The notes below the pieces were generated by a model. The model did not search any database, was not told the DNA's origin, and saw only the letters and a program-made list of their open reading frames with translations. Below, piece after piece: positions 18,151 to 27,399 of a stretch of DNA of 64,000 nt. Every line of letters begins with the position of its first letter. The stretch's first letter is position 1. A program made the translations under genes and the position numbers. Origin of the DNA: Mediterraneibacter catenae (GTDB lineage Bacteria; Bacillota; Clostridia; Lachnospirales; Lachnospiraceae); NCBI RefSeq assembly GCF_008691045.1, contig NZ_VMSO01000010.1, forward strand, positions 1 to 64,000. The letters run 5' to 3'.

Positions 18151-18981
18151 TTACAGCTCTGTATCTCCAATGTACGGATTAGTCACTTCATAGAAGCGCT
18201 CCTCTTCAACGGCATTTGCCAGATCCATATCGATCGGCATCTTGCCGAGCACCGGAACGCCCATCTCTGCTGCGACCTCCTCGATGTGACTCTCACCGAA
18301 TACTTTGATTTCTCTGCCGCAGTCCGGACATTTTACGTAACTGTAGTTTTCTACGACACCGAGCACCGGAATATTCATCTGTTCTGCCATTCCCGCCGCT
18401 TTCTTCACGATCATCTGTACAAGATCCTGCGGTGATGTGACGATAACGACTCCGTCCACAGGAAGAGACTGAAAAACAGTCAGCGGAACATCTCCTGTTC
18501 CAGGCGGCATATCTACAAAGAGATAATCCAGATCTCCCCACATAACATCTGTCCAGAACTGTTTCACTACGCTTGCGATGATAGGTCCTCTCCAGATAAC
18601 CGGCGCGGACTCATCCTCCAGCAGCAGGTTGACAGACATGATCTTTGTGCCGTCCTTTGCCGTACACGGAATGATATTTTCCTCTGTTGCCCCGGCTTTC
18701 GTATGGACACCATACATCTTCGGGATAGACGGTCCTGTAATATCAGCGTCAAGGATTCCGACCGTATATCCTTTCTCTCTCATCATTCTTGCCAGTGATG
18801 CAGTCACAAGAGACTTTCCTACTCCTCCTTTGCCGCTGACAACTCCTATCACCTTTTTGATTGAGGAGTACATATTCGCCGGCTCACGGAAGTCTGTCTT
18901 CTTGCTGCTGCATGTATCTGCATGAGCACAGCCTGCACAGGATTCTTCTGTGCATTCATTTGTATTCTGTTCTTCTGCCAT
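18151..18981 (-). CDS. Mrp/NBP35-type iron-sulfur carrier ATPase
   Basis: A 276-residue P-loop protein of the Mrp/ApbC/NBP35 family that binds and passes on Fe-S clusters in the cytosol. The deviant Walker A VVSGKGGVGKSLVT starts at about residue 47, with switch and Walker B regions YLFVDMPPGTGDVP (about 142-155). The bridging cluster CxxC is KCPDCGRE (about 229). An N-terminal Cys-rich tail (CTEESCAGCAHADTC, residues 10-24) could hold a second cluster, as in NBP35 proteins. It has its own downstream terminator and no apparent operon partner. Confidence 0.9.
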   Translation of the reverse strand: MAEEQNTNECTEESCAGCAHADTCSSKKTDFREPANMYSSIKKVIGVVSGKGGVGKSLVTASLARMMREKGYTVGILDADITGPSIPKMYGVHTKAGATEENIIPCTAKDGTKIMSVNLLLEDESAPVIWRGPIIASVVKQFWTDVMWGDLDYLFVDMPPGTGDVPLTVFQSLPVDGVVIVTSPQDLVQMIVKKAAGMAEQMNIPVLGVVENYSYVKCPDCGREIKVFGESHIEEVAAEMGVPVLGKMPIDMDLANAVEEERFYEVTNPYIGDTEL

Positions 18982-19136
18982 GATTCACAACCTTCTTTCT
19001 TTCTAAGACTTGTTCTGACAAAGACTGCCAGAAACCGCCACATGAGGTAGTATACCACACTGCGGGTGCTTTTGTACATATTTTAAATCAGGTTTTCGAC
19101 TTTTGTCGTTTTCACTTCTTCATTTGTCTGGACAGT

Positions 19137-20534
19137 TCAAAAATCCGGTTCCCGTACTTCTGATCTTGTAACATCTCTCAGCCATTTATAGCTCCGATAC
19201 CGCCACAGCGTAATGGGTATCTTTATGATCTCATCACTCATCAGGATCACATATACGATAGGAACGCTCAGTTTAAATACAAATGCCGCTATAAACCCAA
19301 ACAAAATTGAGCATCCCCACATAGTGCTTACATCAAGGATCAGTCCGAAACGGGTGTCTCCGCCAGAGCGGAAAATTCCTACTACCATTGTCGTATTAAA
19401 CGCCTGTCCCACCACAAAATAAGACATGACAAAGAACATGATGCGCAGGTATCCTTTTGCCGTATCCGTGAGCGAAAGAGCAGCAGCAGCCGGTGCAGAT
19501 GCTGCCAGTATCACGAGACCTCCCAGCACTCCCATGACAATACTAAGCAGGATAAAACGCTTCGCATATGCCCTGGCATGTTCCAGTTTTTTCTCCCCGA
19601 TAGTCTTGCCCAGATAAATTGCCGCCGCGCTGGACAGGCCGAAAGACACTACAGTGGCAAGCTGTCTCGCCACCTGCGCAACAGAATTTGCCGCTACCGC
19701 CGCGCTTCCGAGATGTCCGAGGACCGCAGTATTAGCTGCTGTTCCCAGTCCCCACATAACCTCGTTTGCAACTACCGGCAGTGCATACATCATGAAATCA
19801 CGAAACAGCCTGCGGTCCGTATGCAGGATGTACTTTGGCCGGAGCTTGATCTCCTTGTTGAAAATCCGGGCATATCCTGCTGTCAGGATTACTTCCAGAA
19901 TACGGGCGCACAAAGTCCCCAGCGCCGCACCGGACACTCCCATAGCCGGCAGGCCAAAGAGGCCGAAGATAAAAATGGAATTCATAATAATATTACAGAT
20001 CAGGGAACAGAGATAAACCACCGTCGCCACGACCACCCGTTCCACACTGCGCATTACATAGAGATAAGCCTGGGTCACTCCGATCATCAGATACGTAAAT
20101 GCAACAATGCGCAGATATTTTATTCCTTCTGCAATCACGGCAGGATCTGATGTAAAGATCATCATCAGGTACTGAGGAATCATCAGCGCCGCCACGGTAA
20201 AAAGCGCAGTCACCGCTACTGCCGCTTTCACAGTCATGCCCAGGATCTTCTCAATAGTATCCCGGTCTCCTTTTCCCCAATACTGGGCTGTCAGGACTGT
20301 AGCTCCAGAAGTAAGACCGAAGAGAAACAGAGTCATAATATACTGCACCTGTCCTGCAAGCGAAGCTCCGGAAAGTGCCGTTTCCCCTACCGCGCCAAGC
20401 ATGACAACATCTGCTGCGGTCACACCTACATTGATCAGATTCTGAAGCGCCATGGGAACTACAAGTCCTATGACCGTCTTATAAAATGTTCCCCAGTCAA
20501 TTCCGAGATTACGTTCCTTTTTTGTAACAGTCAT
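19137..20534 (-). CDS. MATE family efflux transporter
   Basis: A 465-residue inner membrane protein with 12 predicted helices in two pseudo-symmetrical halves, the multidrug and toxic compound extrusion fold. Family marks include the start TVIGLVVPMALQNLINVGV and helix 1-2 VVMLGAVGETALSGASLAGQ. These pumps export organic cations or other compounds using sodium or proton gradients. It is monocistronic, with PurF-like and Mrp genes either side. Two further MATE-like C-terminal remnants occur at 41018 and possibly 42599, so this is the only intact copy in the window. Confidence 0.9.
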   Translation of the reverse strand: MTVTKKERNLGIDWGTFYKTVIGLVVPMALQNLINVGVTAADVVMLGAVGETALSGASLAGQVQYIMTLFLFGLTSGATVLTAQYWGKGDRDTIEKILGMTVKAAVAVTALFTVAALMIPQYLMMIFTSDPAVIAEGIKYLRIVAFTYLMIGVTQAYLYVMRSVERVVVATVVYLCSLICNIIMNSIFIFGLFGLPAMGVSGAALGTLCARILEVILTAGYARIFNKEIKLRPKYILHTDRRLFRDFMMYALPVVANEVMWGLGTAANTAVLGHLGSAAVAANSVAQVARQLATVVSFGLSSAAAIYLGKTIGEKKLEHARAYAKRFILLSIVMGVLGGLVILAASAPAAAALSLTDTAKGYLRIMFFVMSYFVVGQAFNTTMVVGIFRSGGDTRFGLILDVSTMWGCSILFGFIAAFVFKLSVPIVYVILMSDEIIKIPITLWRYRSYKWLRDVTRSEVREPDF

Positions 20535-20628
20535 TTCTCAATCCCCCGTCTGATTAATTTAAATGCAGACACAGTATTGCCCGGCAGAACAGTCGAAAAC
20601 CGTTTCCTGTCGGGCATTCTGTGAAATA

Positions 20629-22041
20629 TTACTCTTTTCCGCTGAAACAGTAAGTGCATACTTTACATGGTTCCAGTCCGATAGATGCAAGCAGATCGTC
20701 CAGCCTGTGGAATCTGAGAGTCGTAAAGTTCTGGATCCTGCGGATTTCCTCGATCATCTTCGCATATCTGCATGAATCCGGATTTGTATATTCTTCAAGT
20801 ACTTCTTCCGGACAATTATCCCCTTCCTGCTCCCGGATGATCCTTCTCGTGATCAGCTCCATGTCTGACTTTGAACGTGAAAAGTTCAGATATTTACAGC
20901 CAAATACAAGCGGCGGGCATGCAGGACGTACATGCACCTCTTTGGCACCGCTTCTATAAAGGAATTCCGTCGTCTCTCTTAACTGTGTGCCGCGAACTAT
21001 GGAATCGTCGATGAGCAGGAGCCGCTTGTTCTCGATCAGAGCCTGAACCGGAATCAGCTTCATCCTTGCTATCAGATCTCTCTGACTCTGATTCGTCGGC
21101 ATAAAAGATCTGGGCCATGTCGGCGTATATTTGATGAACGGTCTTGCGTACGGGATGCCTGACTCATTGGAGTATCCGATAGCATGCGCCACGCCGGAAT
21201 CCGGCACGCCTGCCACGATATCCGGATGCACGGAGTCACCGTCTCTCCTGGCCAGCATACTTCCGCAGTTATACCGCATTTCTTCCACATTGACTCCCTC
21301 GTAAGAAGAAGTAGGATATCCATAGTAGACCCACAGGAAAGAACAGATTCTCATCTTATCCCTGGGCTGTACAAGTGTCTCTACGCTCTCCGGTGTAATA
21401 TATGCAATTTCCCCCGGTCCCAGTTCCCTGTCATGGTTATATCCGAGGTTCAGATATGCAAAGTTCTCGAAAGATACACAATAGGCACCATCTTTCTTAC
21501 CGATCACGACAGGAGTCCTTCCATACAAGTCTCTTGCCGCATAAATACCGTCTTTTGTCATAATCAGAAGACTTAAAGAACCGTCCACCATCTCCTGCGC
21601 ATACCGGATTCCTTCTTCAATCGAACTTTTTCTGCAGATCAGGGAGCCGATAAGCTCAGTGGCATTGATCTGGCCTCCGCTCATCTCCAGGAAATGTGAT
21701 CTTCCATCTTTATATGCTTTTTCCAGAATTTCTTCCTGATTATTGATTTTACCTATCGTCGTGATGGCGAAACTTCCCAGATGAGACTGCAAAAGCAGCG
21801 GCTGTGGCTCATAATCCGAGATACAGCCAATTCCCAGATTTCCTTTCAGTTCTTCCACATCCCTCTCGAATTTCGTTCGAAACGGAGAATTCTCTATATT
21901 ATGGATCGCACGATTAAAGCCTTCTTTGCCGTAGACTGCCATTCCTCCCCTTCTCGTTCCGAGATGGGAATGATAATCCACTCCATAGAAAAGCTCCAGC
22001 ACGCAGTCGTGTTTCGATGCAACACCAAAAAATCCACCCAT
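20629..22041 (-). CDS. PurF-like amidophosphoribosyltransferase paralogue lacking the catalytic Cys
   Basis: A 470-residue protein with the two-domain PurF layout: N-terminal glutaminase-type fold and C-terminal phosphoribosyltransferase. True PurF begins at a processed Cys that attacks glutamine; here the N terminus is MGGFFGV, so Gly stands where the nucleophile should be. Other parts are kept: YHSHLGTRRGG, the PRPP loop LLLIDDSIVRGTQ (about residues 336-348), and Cys residues at the positions expected for a 4Fe-4S cluster (ICSF, FGCKYL, CTYC). The start is fixed by AAGGAGG. No other pur genes are nearby. It could use free ammonia or be regulatory; glutamine-dependent activity is not expected. 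Confidence 0.85.
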   Translation of the reverse strand: MGGFFGVASKHDCVLELFYGVDYHSHLGTRRGGMAVYGKEGFNRAIHNIENSPFRTKFERDVEELKGNLGIGCISDYEPQPLLLQSHLGSFAITTIGKINNQEEILEKAYKDGRSHFLEMSGGQINATELIGSLICRKSSIEEGIRYAQEMVDGSLSLLIMTKDGIYAARDLYGRTPVVIGKKDGAYCVSFENFAYLNLGYNHDRELGPGEIAYITPESVETLVQPRDKMRICSFLWVYYGYPTSSYEGVNVEEMRYNCGSMLARRDGDSVHPDIVAGVPDSGVAHAIGYSNESGIPYARPFIKYTPTWPRSFMPTNQSQRDLIARMKLIPVQALIENKRLLLIDDSIVRGTQLRETTEFLYRSGAKEVHVRPACPPLVFGCKYLNFSRSKSDMELITRRIIREQEGDNCPEEVLEEYTNPDSCRYAKMIEEIRRIQNFTTLRFHRLDDLLASIGLEPCKVCTYCFSGKE

Positions 22042-22176
22042 TTTATTTCCTCCTTAAAAACCATGCGCGTCATATACAACAACGCTCAACAACGACAGGA
22101 CAGCCCCGCTGCCCTGCCGTACTTACAGCTTATCAATATTCACCTCATTAAGAATAAAGGAAAGATACAGGAAAAG

Positions 22177-23313
22177 TCAAGACCTCTTCTTCGAAACTGC
22201 CAGTGTCACGCACACAAATGCCACAGCAAACACAAGCTGGATTCCTATGCCGCCCATCACTTCTGGCATTATATTTCCTGATATTGTTTTATAGTCTGAC
22301 AGCAGATTGTTCACTGTTTCATACCAGTACACCGGCAGAAACTGTGCTGCTTTCCTCACACCGCTGCTCATAAGATCCATTTCCACAAACACACCGCATG
22401 TGAAGCACATCCCGAGAGAAAGGATATTGACAATACCGCTCAGGCCATCGGAATTCTTCACCAGACTGCCGACAAGATATGCAAGTGCAAGCGCTGACAG
22501 AAGCAGGGCAAATGAGTTTGCAAAATACAAGTGAACTTTTCCGCTGTCCAATAATTCGCTTCCGTAAATCACCACGCTCAGAAGAATACATATTCCCCAC
22601 AGAGCAATGGCGATCACTCCGGAAGCCAGAAGTCCTTCCAGCTTCTGTCTTCTGGCCGGAACCGCAGACGCTGCCATACGGTCCGGCAGGCTTCCTCTGC
22701 GGAATCCCATCAGGATATAGCCCATTACGTAACAGAGCACGCACAGGATCAGATACGGCAGATACCTGTAGTAAAATGCATAGGCCTGCTCAGCCCCTCC
22801 CCCATTTTGCCCGGTCAGTTCCACCTGGGCCGATTCGCGCTGTTCCATCGCGTCACTGATCTCCTCCTCTGAAAAGCCTGCTGCCGCATAGGTTCTTGCA
22901 AAATTAATAAAATTCGTTATCTGCCGTTCCACATAATATCCCGAATAAGTTCCCGGCACGGTCGTCACCTGCAGTTTTTCGTCCCCAAGGATACACCTCT
23001 CCATGAATCCATCCGGAATCCTCACGATATATTCCACATTCCGATAGAACAGATTTTCCTGAAGTATTTCCCTGTCATCTGACAGTTCGGTCACTTCGTT
23101 TATGCTCCCAATATAGCGTATCAGGCTCTGCGCCGCACTCCCCCGGTCTTCAGTGATCACCCCCACGGACACGCTCTGCGCTGTATACTCCCGCTCCCTG
23201 TCTCCGGCAAATGCCTGGAACATGACCGTGACTGCAATAAAAATCCCCATATACATTAATATCAGCCAGATATTCTTTTTTGCGATCTTCATATATGCCT
23301 TAAATACTGTCAT
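22177..23313 (-). CDS. ABC-2 type transporter permease (second subunit)
   Basis: A 378-residue membrane protein with the ABC-2 exporter layout: one N-terminal helix (about residues 15-33), a large extracytoplasmic domain (about 35-185), and five or six C-terminal helices. It overlaps the previous permease gene by 14 bp and is the third gene of an ATPase-permease-permease operon. The layout resembles the B. subtilis LnrLMN (YfiLMN) linearmycin exporter, whose genes also sit beside a DesK-type two-component system. Substrate is inference by analogy. Confidence 0.82.
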   Translation of the reverse strand: MTVFKAYMKIAKKNIWLILMYMGIFIAVTVMFQAFAGDREREYTAQSVSVGVITEDRGSAAQSLIRYIGSINEVTELSDDREILQENLFYRNVEYIVRIPDGFMERCILGDEKLQVTTVPGTYSGYYVERQITNFINFARTYAAAGFSEEEISDAMEQRESAQVELTGQNGGGAEQAYAFYYRYLPYLILCVLCYVMGYILMGFRRGSLPDRMAASAVPARRQKLEGLLASGVIAIALWGICILLSVVIYGSELLDSGKVHLYFANSFALLLSALALAYLVGSLVKNSDGLSGIVNILSLGMCFTCGVFVEMDLMSSGVRKAAQFLPVYWYETVNNLLSDYKTISGNIMPEVMGGIGIQLVFAVAFVCVTLAVSKKRS

Positions 23314-24427
23314 ACCGTTCCCTCCTTATGATCACAAATGTCCCTGCCAGCAGAAGCACACACATCACAGACAGGATTACAAGATCCTGTATATACCTCT
23401 CAGGTGCATCATAGACGTTCAGGCAGTACAGCGCGTCTGATATAAGAGCTGCAGGATTCAGCCGGTTTAACAGGGGCGCATTCCGGTCCACCACATTTTT
23501 GATATCTGCGTTCATCAGACCTGCAAGGAAACTCAGAGTCATAGAAACACCTATCATAATGCCGATCTTCACTCCCTCACCCATTTTCCCGATACTCGTG
23601 ATAAACATCCCCATCGTAACACCGATCAGACTTCCGATGCATATCACCGGCAGCATGCCTGCATATGTGCCTGTAAACTCCAGGCGCAGGATGTATTTCA
23701 TATATGCAAGCAGAAGCAGCATATTTACAAAATGGATTCCGAAGGATACTGCTGTCTCCGAGAGTATCCACTGCATCCTGTGCACCGGGCTTACACACCG
23801 TCTTGCCGCAAGTGCCGATAAGTTTGCCTGAAGTTCCATGACCGACCGGAAACCGATAAAGCATCCGTACAGACACGACATACCGATCAGGGCATAGAAA
23901 AACTGCGCCGTTGTATTTGTCGTCCTGCCGCCCAGCGATACTTCTTCCGTCACGTAGCTGTAATCCGCCATCTGCCGTACTGCAGCTTCCATTCCCTCCG
24001 GGTGCAGCCTCGCTATATCTTCAAGTGTCTGTTTTCCTTCCAGGTAGCTCTCCAGGATCATCTGCAGGATACTCTGAGGAAATCCGCTGCCGTCCACTGT
24101 CAGGACGGGAGTGTCCCCGCTGTAATAGATCCCTTCGATCTCTCCGTCTGCAAGCGCGCCGGCAGCTTTTGATTCTGACATCTCCTGTATACTGATCAGG
24201 CCGCTGTCGTCTTTTTCCAGTTCCGACAGATAATCCGAAAACACATCCTCTTCTGCATTCTGTTTTACTACCACAGCCGCCCGGACCGTCTCAAAATCCG
24301 CCTCTTCCATCTGTCCGATAGAAAAATACATAGCTGTGGCCAGTACAAAAGGGAAAATGAGCGGCCAGAAGACAAGGCTGAAATCTCTTATTTTTGCCAG
24401 AAAGCTGTATTTTATCATTTCCCGCAT
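23300..24427 (-). CDS. ABC-2 type transporter permease (first subunit)
   Basis: A 375-residue ABC-2 membrane protein with the same topology as its partner at 22177-23313: N-terminal helix (about residues 17-37), a long extracytoplasmic region, then a cluster of C-terminal helices starting FFYALIGMSCLYGCFIGF (about 176). The two permeases are diverged paralogues and probably form the heterodimeric channel. The gene starts 17 bp after the ATPase stop codon and overlaps the next gene. Confidence 0.82.
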   Translation of the reverse strand: MREMIKYSFLAKIRDFSLVFWPLIFPFVLATAMYFSIGQMEEADFETVRAAVVVKQNAEEDVFSDYLSELEKDDSGLISIQEMSESKAAGALADGEIEGIYYSGDTPVLTVDGSGFPQSILQMILESYLEGKQTLEDIARLHPEGMEAAVRQMADYSYVTEEVSLGGRTTNTTAQFFYALIGMSCLYGCFIGFRSVMELQANLSALAARRCVSPVHRMQWILSETAVSFGIHFVNMLLLLAYMKYILRLEFTGTYAGMLPVICIGSLIGVTMGMFITSIGKMGEGVKIGIMIGVSMTLSFLAGLMNADIKNVVDRNAPLLNRLNPAALISDALYCLNVYDAPERYIQDLVILSVMCVLLLAGTFVIIRRERYDSI

Positions 24428-24444
24428 AATCCGTTCCTCCCTGT

Positions 24445-25374
24445 TCAGTTTCTTAACTGCTTTCCAGTAATCTCGAGGAACACGTCATTGAGTGTCGGCA
24501 GTTCTGAGAACACTCTTCCGAACGGGATATCTTTCTCCTGCAGGATACCCAGAATGTGTATCAGATTATGTTTTGCCCCGGTACATCTGACTATAAGCCG
24601 CTGCTCTTCATATCTCACGTCAAAGACATGGGGCAGATTGCCGATATCCGTCAGATCCTCCTGATCCAGGATTACCGCCTCGATGGTCACTGTCTCCCCT
24701 GTCTTGATCATGCTCTTTAGCTCTTCCTTTGTCCCCACCGCTATGCTCCTGCCATGGTCCATGATGGCGATCCTTGTACAGATCTGCTCCACTTCTTCCA
24801 TATAATGTGAGGTGTACACGATCGTGGATCCCTGCCGGTTCAGCTCGCAGATTCCTTCCAGGATCTTATTCCTGCTCTGGGGATCTACCGCAACGGTAGG
24901 CTCATCCAGAATGATAAGTCTGGGCTTGTGGGCAATCCCGCAGGCGATATTGAGCCTCCGCAGAAGGCCTCCTGAGAGTTTCTTCGGGTATGTCTTTCTG
25001 TAGTCTTCCAGACCGACGAACCGGATCGCATCTTCCACCAGTTCTTTTCTCTTATTCTTATCCTTTATATAGAGACTGCAGAAGTAATCGATATTGTCAT
25101 GGACGTTCAGTTCATCAAAAACCGCCACATCCTGCATGACAATCCCGATCTGTCGTTTGACGTCATAATTGTCCGGCGTCATCTCCCGCCCCATAATCCG
25201 GATGCTGCCCCTGTCATATTTCAGAAGGGCAAGCATGCAGTTGATTGCCGTCGTCTTCCCCGAGCCGTTCGGTCCGAGAAGTCCGAATATCTCTCCCTCT
25301 TCTATTTCCAGGTTAAAATGATCCAGTGCAACTATATTGCCGTACCGTTTTACAAGATTTTCTATCTTTATCAT
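24445..25374 (-). CDS. ABC transporter ATP-binding protein (exporter, LnrL-like)
   Basis: A 309-residue ATPase: Walker A GPNGSGKTT (about residues 37-45), signature LSGGLLRRLN, Walker B LIILDEPTVAVDP and switch His in TSHYMEE. A C-terminal domain of about 85 residues after the core is typical of drug and antibiotic exporters. The ATG at 25374 is chosen because AGGAGG lies just upstream. It heads the three-gene exporter operon and is divergent from the histidine kinase gene, which is the usual layout when the two-component system controls the exporter. Confidence 0.88.
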   Translation of the reverse strand: MIKIENLVKRYGNIVALDHFNLEIEEGEIFGLLGPNGSGKTTAINCMLALLKYDRGSIRIMGREMTPDNYDVKRQIGIVMQDVAVFDELNVHDNIDYFCSLYIKDKNKRKELVEDAIRFVGLEDYRKTYPKKLSGGLLRRLNIACGIAHKPRLIILDEPTVAVDPQSRNKILEGICELNRQGSTIVYTSHYMEEVEQICTRIAIMDHGRSIAVGTKEELKSMIKTGETVTIEAVILDQEDLTDIGNLPHVFDVRYEEQRLIVRCTGAKHNLIHILGILQEKDIPFGRVFSELPTLNDVFLEITGKQLRN

Positions 25375-25489
25375 GTGAATTTCCTCCTGTTGTTGTCTTA
25401 TAATGCAAGGATACAGCATGCGTTGACGTTTCTGTAGTGTACAGTGTCACGAAGAGATATGACAAATGTCATTCCTTTATTCTTTTTCT

Positions 25490-25517
25490 TTGCTTTCACC
25501 CTGATTTCGTCTATAAT
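25490..25517 (+). promoter_or_regulatory. Promoter of the DesK/NarL-type two-component genes
   Basis: TTGCTT and a perfect TATAAT are separated by 16 bp, ending 46 bp before the kinase start codon. The 190-bp space shared with the divergent exporter operon is the likely site for the response regulator. Confidence 0.5.
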
Positions 25518-25563
25518 AAATAGTATCAGTTTAAAGTAAAGGAGCGGCGGCGACCGTTATGAT

Positions 25564-26664
25564 ATGATGAGATATATATTAAATTCCGGATGCATCCTGC
25601 TTTTGTGCATGTTCTCCCTGTTCTTCACAAAGCCGGACCTGTATTATGTACTGGCATTTCTCTGCACACTGATCATTTGCAGCGCGGACTTGTTCATAAA
25701 GGAGAAGAGACTATATGCGGCGGTCTGCATTGTTTTCTTTGTCGCCGGCTTTTTCGTTCCGGCATTTACTTATTTTTATCCGGCGGCATGCTTTGGACTG
25801 TTCCGCAGGAAGCAGTTTCTTCCGGCATGTGCATCAGTCATTTTGTACTGTATCCTTGAACCGGGGCTTAGACGGAGCGAGCCGCTTCTTATCTGCCTTG
25901 AGCTGGCCGGATACGCAGTGTGCTTCCTCCTCGCTTCGGCAATACGGGAAAGAGATGCCCTGCAGGATACGCTAAAACGGGCTATGGACGACAGCACGGA
26001 GCGGGATCTTCTTCTCACGGAGAAGAACCGAACACTGATGGAGAAACAGGACTATGAGATTTACACCGCTACATTAAGGGAACGGAACCGGATAGCACGG
26101 GAGATCCACGACAATGTAGGACATCTCCTGTCCCGCTCAATCCTTCTCGCCGGCGCCGCGAAAACTGTAAATCAGGATGAAACTCTCTCGCCGACACTTG
26201 ACTCTCTTGACCAGACACTGAACGCAGCCATGGACAATATACGCGCAAGTGTGCATGACCTGCGTGATGAATCGGTCAATCTTGAGGATGCGGTGCAGGC
26301 TTTGATCAACGACTTTACGTTCTGTCCTGTCGATTACTGCTATGATGCAGGCAGAATGATTCCGCGGGAGATCAAATACAGCTTTATCAGCATTGCAAAA
26401 GAAGCTCTTAACAACATCATGAGACATAGTAATGCTGACAGAGCGGCCGTCACGATCCGTGAACATCCCGGACTGTATCAGCTCTGTATTGAAGATAACG
26501 GTTCGACTGTGTCAGAGAGCAATAAATTCAGTAAAACCGGCGGTGACGGCATGGGGCTTTCCAACATGAGAGAACGGACAGAAAAACTCCACGGAACGAT
26601 CCATATAACAACGGAGAGTGGATTCCGGATTCTCGTTACAATACCTAAAAAGACCTCAGGCTGA
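25564..26664 (+). CDS. Sensor histidine kinase, HisKA_3 (DesK/NarX) type
   Basis: A 366-residue membrane kinase. The first about 125 residues hold four or five hydrophobic segments with little extracytoplasmic loop, so the signal is probably sensed in the membrane. A coiled-coil-like linker leads to the phosphoacceptor His in ARERNRIAREIHDNVGHLL-type dimerisation helix (about residue 182). The ATPase domain has the N box ISIAKEALNNIMRHS and G box GDGMGLSNMRER. It precedes its response regulator by 49 bp and is divergent from an ABC exporter, matching the LnrJ/LiaS-style sensing of membrane-active compounds. Confidence 0.9.
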   Translation: MMRYILNSGCILLLCMFSLFFTKPDLYYVLAFLCTLIICSADLFIKEKRLYAAVCIVFFVAGFFVPAFTYFYPAACFGLFRRKQFLPACASVILYCILEPGLRRSEPLLICLELAGYAVCFLLASAIRERDALQDTLKRAMDDSTERDLLLTEKNRTLMEKQDYEIYTATLRERNRIAREIHDNVGHLLSRSILLAGAAKTVNQDETLSPTLDSLDQTLNAAMDNIRASVHDLRDESVNLEDAVQALINDFTFCPVDYCYDAGRMIPREIKYSFISIAKEALNNIMRHSNADRAAVTIREHPGLYQLCIEDNGSTVSESNKFSKTGGDGMGLSNMRERTEKLHGTIHITTESGFRILVTIPKKTSG

Positions 26665-26713
26665 ACTTCAGCCCCGTACCAGCTAAAGGGGCGAATTAAA
26701 AGGAGACAATGCT

Positions 26714-27349
26714 ATGAAACTGATTCTAATCGATGACGACTGCCTTGTCGTAAGCGCACTGAAAATGATCCTCGAAAACGAGCCGGGCTTTGAAGTGGCT
26801 GCCACAGCGGATGACGGCAGGGAAGCGCTCATGCTCTATCGCGAACACAGACCCGATGTCCTCCTGATGGATATCCGGATGAAAGAGAAGAATGGACTTG
26901 AGGCAGCTGATGAAATCCTGCGGGAATTCCCGAATGCACGGATTCTGCTCCTCACTACTTTTTCAGATGACGAATATATTATAAAAGCACTGAAACTCGG
27001 TGCAGCAGGATATCTGCTCAAACAGGATTACCGGAATATCGTTCCTGCGATTCGCGCAGCTGCCTCGGGACAGTCTGTGTTCGGCACGGAGATCGTCTCC
27101 CGCCTTCCGGAACTTATGGCCTCCGGCAGAGAAACTGCCGACTATGAGAAATATGGTATCAGCGAACGGGAACTGGAAGTCATCCGTCTGATCTCAGAGG
27201 GACTGAGTAATAAAGAAATCGCGGCACAACTGTATTTAAGTGAGGGTACAGTGAGAAATTACTTGACAACGATACTCGATAAACTTAGTCTGCGCGACCG
27301 CACTCAGCTTGCGGTGTTCTATCTGAACAACAGACAGCCGCAGGCCTGA
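26714..27349 (+). CDS. Response regulator, NarL/LuxR family
   Basis: A 211-residue regulator. The receiver domain has acidic residues DDD (about 7-9), the phosphoacceptor Asp in LLMDIRMKEKNG (about 54), and Thr and Lys switch residues (LTTF, LLKQ). The C-terminal helix-turn-helix GLSNKEIAAQLYLSEGTVRN (about 165-184) is the LuxR type. A strong AAGGAG site precedes it. Partner of the kinase just upstream; likely target is the divergent ABC exporter operon. The stop overlaps a possible upstream start of the next gene. Confidence 0.92.
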   Translation: MKLILIDDDCLVVSALKMILENEPGFEVAATADDGREALMLYREHRPDVLLMDIRMKEKNGLEAADEILREFPNARILLLTTFSDDEYIIKALKLGAAGYLLKQDYRNIVPAIRAAASGQSVFGTEIVSRLPELMASGRETADYEKYGISERELEVIRLISEGLSNKEIAAQLYLSEGTVRNYLTTILDKLSLRDRTQLAVFYLNNRQPQA

Positions 27350-27399
27350 TGCCGGTCAAGCTAAAACCGGTTGAGCCGGCCGGAAAGGAGATGGCAGAT

